A stretch of DNA of 64,000 nt from UBA3478 sp038134285 (GTDB lineage: Bacteria; Bacteroidota; Bacteroidia; Flavobacteriales; Flavobacteriaceae): NCBI GenBank assembly GCA_038134285.1, contig JAYPUW010000002.1, forward strand, positions 184,968 to 248,967. The letters run 5' to 3'. The number at the start of each line of letters is the position of its first letter. The first letter of the stretch is position 1. The notes below the pieces were generated by a model. That model searched no databases, had not been told where the DNA came from, and saw nothing but the letters and a program-made list of their open reading frames with translations. Shown piece after piece: positions 61,748-64,000 of the stretch. A program made the position numbers and the translations under genes.

Positions 61748-62425
61748 CTATTTTCTATAAGAGGATTTCAACACCTTCAAGTCTTCGAGTAGTTGAGCTA
61801 TTTCGTCTGGGTTGGTACCGTCGTAAAATCCGCGTATTCGGCGCTCCTTATCTACCAAAATAAAGTTTTCGGTATGAATCATGTCGTACGGACCACCATC
61901 TCCGTCGGTGAGCACCGCCAAGTAAGATTTACGAGCCAATTCATAGATCTGCTTCTTGCTGCCGGTGACAAAATTCCACTTTGAGTCAATAACTCCTTTT
62001 TTAAGGGCATAATTTTTGAGCTGCTCAACCGAATCGATCTCTGGTGTGACAGAATGCGATAATAACATTATCTCATCGTCTTCTCGAATAACCTCTTGAA
62101 TGTCGGCCATATTCGCCGTCATTACCGGACAGATGGTCGGGCAGGTGGTAAAGAAAAAGTCAGCGATATATATTTTGCCTGTGTAGGTCTCTTGAGTAAT
62201 GGTGTCTCCATTCTGATTAACCAATTCAAAGTCAGCAATGGTGTGATACTTTTTAACGTAAACCAAAGTCGAATCGACCAACTCAGGATTCACCATAGAG
62301 GGCTGATAGATAGGCAAACGCTTTTCAGGTTTAAGGGCTTGGTACATCAGTACTATAATAACGCTTGATAAAAGCGTCATTACCATAAAGAAGAGCTTGT
62401 ATTTCGCAAAGAATCTTCGCACCAT
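61748..62425 (-). CDS. SCO1/SenC family copper protein
   Basis: SCO proteins deliver copper to the CuA site of cytochrome c oxidase, or act as thiol reductases. The 225-residue protein has one N-terminal transmembrane anchor (about 10-28) and a thioredoxin-like periplasmic domain. The copper ligands are the CPTIC cysteines in FFFTTCPTICPV and the distal His in DMIHTENFILVD. A TACCTTTG box ends just 1 nt before the first ATG, so the real start may be the next codon, GTG, or a later one (see finding). Confidence 0.92.
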   Translation of the reverse strand: MVRRFFAKYKLFFMVMTLLSSVIIVLMYQALKPEKRLPIYQPSMVNPELVDSTLVYVKKYHTIADFELVNQNGDTITQETYTGKIYIADFFFTTCPTICPVMTANMADIQEVIREDDEIMLLSHSVTPEIDSVEQLKNYALKKGVIDSKWNFVTGSKKQIYELARKSYLAVLTDGDGGPYDMIHTENFILVDKERRIRGFYDGTNPDEIAQLLEDLKVLKSSYRK

Positions 62426-62426
62426 A

Positions 62427-62434
62427 CAAAGGTA
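62427..62434 (-). promoter_or_regulatory. TAnnTTTG (-7) promoter box abutting the SCO gene start
   Basis: The minus strand reads TACCTTTG, followed by one T and then ATG. This is the tightest spacing in the window. Confidence 0.5.
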
Positions 62435-62467
62435 CGATCTGCTACCGGCAAATTCACTGGGTTTAGG

Positions 62468-62475
62468 TAACTTTG
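62468..62475 (+). promoter_or_regulatory. TAnnTTTG (-7) promoter box of rseP
   Basis: TAACTTTG lies 19 nt before ATG 62495, divergent from the SCO gene. Confidence 0.6.
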
Positions 62476-62494
62476 TGCTCGTTTATCACAAATC

Positions 62495-63844
62495 ATGACC
62501 GTACAGATCATTCAATTTTTTGTCAGCCTTTCTATCCTCATCGTATTGCACGAATTCGGACACTTTCTGCCTGCTCGTTTGTTCAATACACGCGTTGAAA
62601 AGTTCTTCTTGTTTTTCGATGTCAAGTTTGCCCTTGTCAAGAAAAAGATTGGTGACACCGTTTATGGTATAGGTTGGCTTCCGCTAGGCGGATACGTCAA
62701 AATCTCAGGAATGATCGATGAATCAATGGACAGAGCCCAAATGGCAGAAGAGCCTAAGCCCTGGGAGTTTCGCTCAAAGCCTGCCTGGCAGCGTCTGATC
62801 ATTATGATCGGAGGGGTAACAGTAAACTTCTTGCTTGCGGTGATCATTTATATTGGACTTTCTTATGCCTATGGAGAACAGTACATCAAAAACGACTCGC
62901 TCAAAGGAGGTGTTTGGGTACTTGAAGAAGAAATCGGAGACAAAATTGGCATCCAAACCGGAGACGAAATCCTTACCGTGGATGGGAAACCTTTAGATCG
63001 TTTTAGTGCGGTCTTTTTGGAGCTTGTTAACGGATCAGAAGTAACTCTTAGACGCGACGGAGAAGTGATCACTCAGCCTATTCCGGTTGACTTTATCTCT
63101 GCACTTATTGACGACGAAAGCAAGGCAAGATTCTTGAATTATCGCATTCCGTTCATGATAGGCGAAGTCCCTGAAACCTCTCAGAATTACAACGTCGGAT
63201 TACTGCCTGAAGACCATATCACCCGAATTGGAGACTCTTCTATTGAATTCTACGATGAGGCGGCTTCAATCATCGCACAATACAAGGGCCAAGAAACCAC
63301 GATTGCTGTGCAGCGTAAAGACGACGCCTTTGAAACTGAGATTCGCATACAGGTGAGTGATAGCGCAACACTGGGCGTGATTCCTGGAGTGGCATCGGTG
63401 TATAGACTAGAAGAAATGGGCTACCTCAGCATTCAAGAAGTAGAGTATGGGTTCTTCGAGGCCATTCCAGCCGGTATTCAAAAGGGGGCGTCAACCCTGA
63501 GCTCTTATGTGAAACAATTTAAGAAGATTATCAATCCGGCTACCGGAGCTTACAAAGGAGTAGGCGGATTCGCTGCCATCGGAAGCATGTTCCCCAAAGA
63601 ATGGAATTGGCAGTCGTTCTGGTCGACCACTGCATTGATCTCTATCATCTTAGCCTTCATGAACATTTTACCAATACCTGCGCTTGACGGCGGACACGTC
63701 ATGTTTCTGCTATATGAGATCGTTTCAGGGCGCAAACCTAGCGACAAAGCCCTTGAAATAGGTCAAATGATTGGATTTGTAATGCTAATGAGTTTGCTGC
63801 TTTTTGCAAACGGAAACGACCTGTTCAGATTTTTGTTTAAATAG
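62495..63844 (+). CDS. rseP: Site-2 intramembrane zinc protease RseP
   Basis: RseP cleaves membrane-bound anti-sigma factors and signal-peptide remnants within the membrane. Of 449 residues, the zinc motif HEFGH (His19, Glu20, His23) is in the first helix and the third ligand Asp is in PALDGGH near the C-terminus. A PDZ domain lies between (about 130-230, with GIQTGDEILTVDGKPL), and a second, weaker PDZ follows (about 225-300). Four transmembrane helices fit the family. tRNA-Asn follows. Confidence 0.95.
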   Translation: MTVQIIQFFVSLSILIVLHEFGHFLPARLFNTRVEKFFLFFDVKFALVKKKIGDTVYGIGWLPLGGYVKISGMIDESMDRAQMAEEPKPWEFRSKPAWQRLIIMIGGVTVNFLLAVIIYIGLSYAYGEQYIKNDSLKGGVWVLEEEIGDKIGIQTGDEILTVDGKPLDRFSAVFLELVNGSEVTLRRDGEVITQPIPVDFISALIDDESKARFLNYRIPFMIGEVPETSQNYNVGLLPEDHITRIGDSSIEFYDEAASIIAQYKGQETTIAVQRKDDAFETEIRIQVSDSATLGVIPGVASVYRLEEMGYLSIQEVEYGFFEAIPAGIQKGASTLSSYVKQFKKIINPATGAYKGVGGFAAIGSMFPKEWNWQSFWSTTALISIILAFMNILPIPALDGGHVMFLLYEIVSGRKPSDKALEIGQMIGFVMLMSLLLFANGNDLFRFLFK

Positions 63845-63914
63845 GGATCCTTAAGAAGAGAATTACAAATGCAAACTTTTTGATAGAATCATATTTAAAA
63901 AAAAGTTTAAAATG

Positions 63915-63922
63915 TATATTTG
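63915..63922 (+). promoter_or_regulatory. TAnnTTTG (-7) promoter box of tRNA-Asn
   Basis: TATATTTG lies 26 nt before the tRNA. The upstream stretch 63845-63914 is AT-rich with no obvious -33 TTG. Confidence 0.6.
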
Positions 63923-63948
63923 CACCCACCTATTTAGTTAGGCACCAT

Positions 63949-64000
63949 TCCTCCTTAGCTCAGTTGGTTAGAGCATCTGACTGTTAATCAGAGGGTCCTT
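63949..64000 (+). tRNA. tRNA-Asn (anticodon GTT), 3' end outside window
   Basis: The acceptor strand TCCTCCT, D-arm GCTCAGTTGGTTAGAGC, and anticodon stem TCTGA/TCAGA with anticodon GTT (63983-63985) are visible. The sequence ends in the variable loop, so the T-arm and 3' acceptor strand are cut off. Further tRNAs may follow. Confidence 0.93.

Noticed and set aside
1..64000. CRISPR arrays, phage genes, transposases, attachment sites or replication origin
   Set aside because: I looked for regularly spaced repeats, integrase or transposase motifs and clusters of DnaA-type boxes and found none that would stand.

Overview
This window reads as a chromosomal segment of a Bacteroidota bacterium, most likely a marine-type member of Flavobacteriales (a Cryomorphaceae/Schleiferiaceae-like lineage is my guess, not proven). 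The evidence is the recurrent TAnnTTTG promoter box in front of genes with no recognisable Shine-Dalgarno sequences, a set of families typical of this phylum (DUF2452, DUF4286, DUF3109, DUF2141, SDR-type threonine dehydrogenase, the small Cys-rich FeoB-associated protein, a two-protein YeeE/YedE transporter), and a class Ia-like nrdB-nrdA pair. Genes are dense on both strands. There is no phage, no complete insertion sequence and no CRISPR array.

Layout. 1-2692: the end of a split YeeE/YedE sulfur-compound transporter, then folE, a glutathione peroxidase and a DUF2452 gene. 2693-3057: back-to-back terminators, tRNA-Leu(CAA) on the minus strand and the prs promoter. 3058-10987: housekeeping on the plus strand (prs, rplY, pth, ribF, serS, DUF4286, rsmA, mgtE, a 2-hydroxyacid dehydrogenase). 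11188-12953 (minus): aspartate kinase with a GNAT acetyltransferase. 13064-18718: a complete four-gene ligase-associated DNA repair operon (MBL-fold exonuclease, ATP-dependent ligase, Lhr-type helicase, PdeM phosphoesterase), followed by mfd. 22083-29755: an ACT-domain protein, a yraN gene broken by one TGA, metG, a histone-deacetylase-family gene, a frameshifted zinc-finger gene, a lipoprotein, threonine dehydrogenase, a sterol-desaturase-family hydroxylase and DUF3109. 29964-33450: nrdB-nrdA.

33540-40833 is the clearest accessory region: a divergent sugar locus with a GMC oxidoreductase and its Tat-type small subunit on one strand, and an MFS permease, a Gfo/Idh/MocA dehydrogenase, a TIM-barrel isomerase and a tandem-domain DUF1080 lipoprotein on the other. 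Together these match a 3-keto-glycoside route: periplasmic oxidation at C3, cleavage by DUF1080, uptake, then cytoplasmic reduction or isomerisation. 

40867-48533: yicC, gmk, nadD, dgt, dxs, tadA, a small membrane protein and aspS. 48636-48967: a small secreted repeat protein frameshifted by an extra AC dinucleotide. 49037-55669: a tetR-tolC-adaptor-RND efflux operon. 55775-57884: a prenyl diphosphate synthase facing a lycopene cyclase, pointing to carotenoid pigment. 57947-64000: a ZIP metal transporter, DUF2141, the feoA-feoB-Cys-rich iron operon, an SCO copper protein, rseP and the start of tRNA-Asn(GTT).

The points most worth a second look are three small genes each broken by one lesion (yraN, zinc finger, repeat protein), promoter boxes lying only 1-7 nt from start codons in many genes (predicting leaderless mRNAs), the 3-keto-glycoside locus with its double DUF1080 protein, and an intergenic palindrome AAACGTTT found three times.
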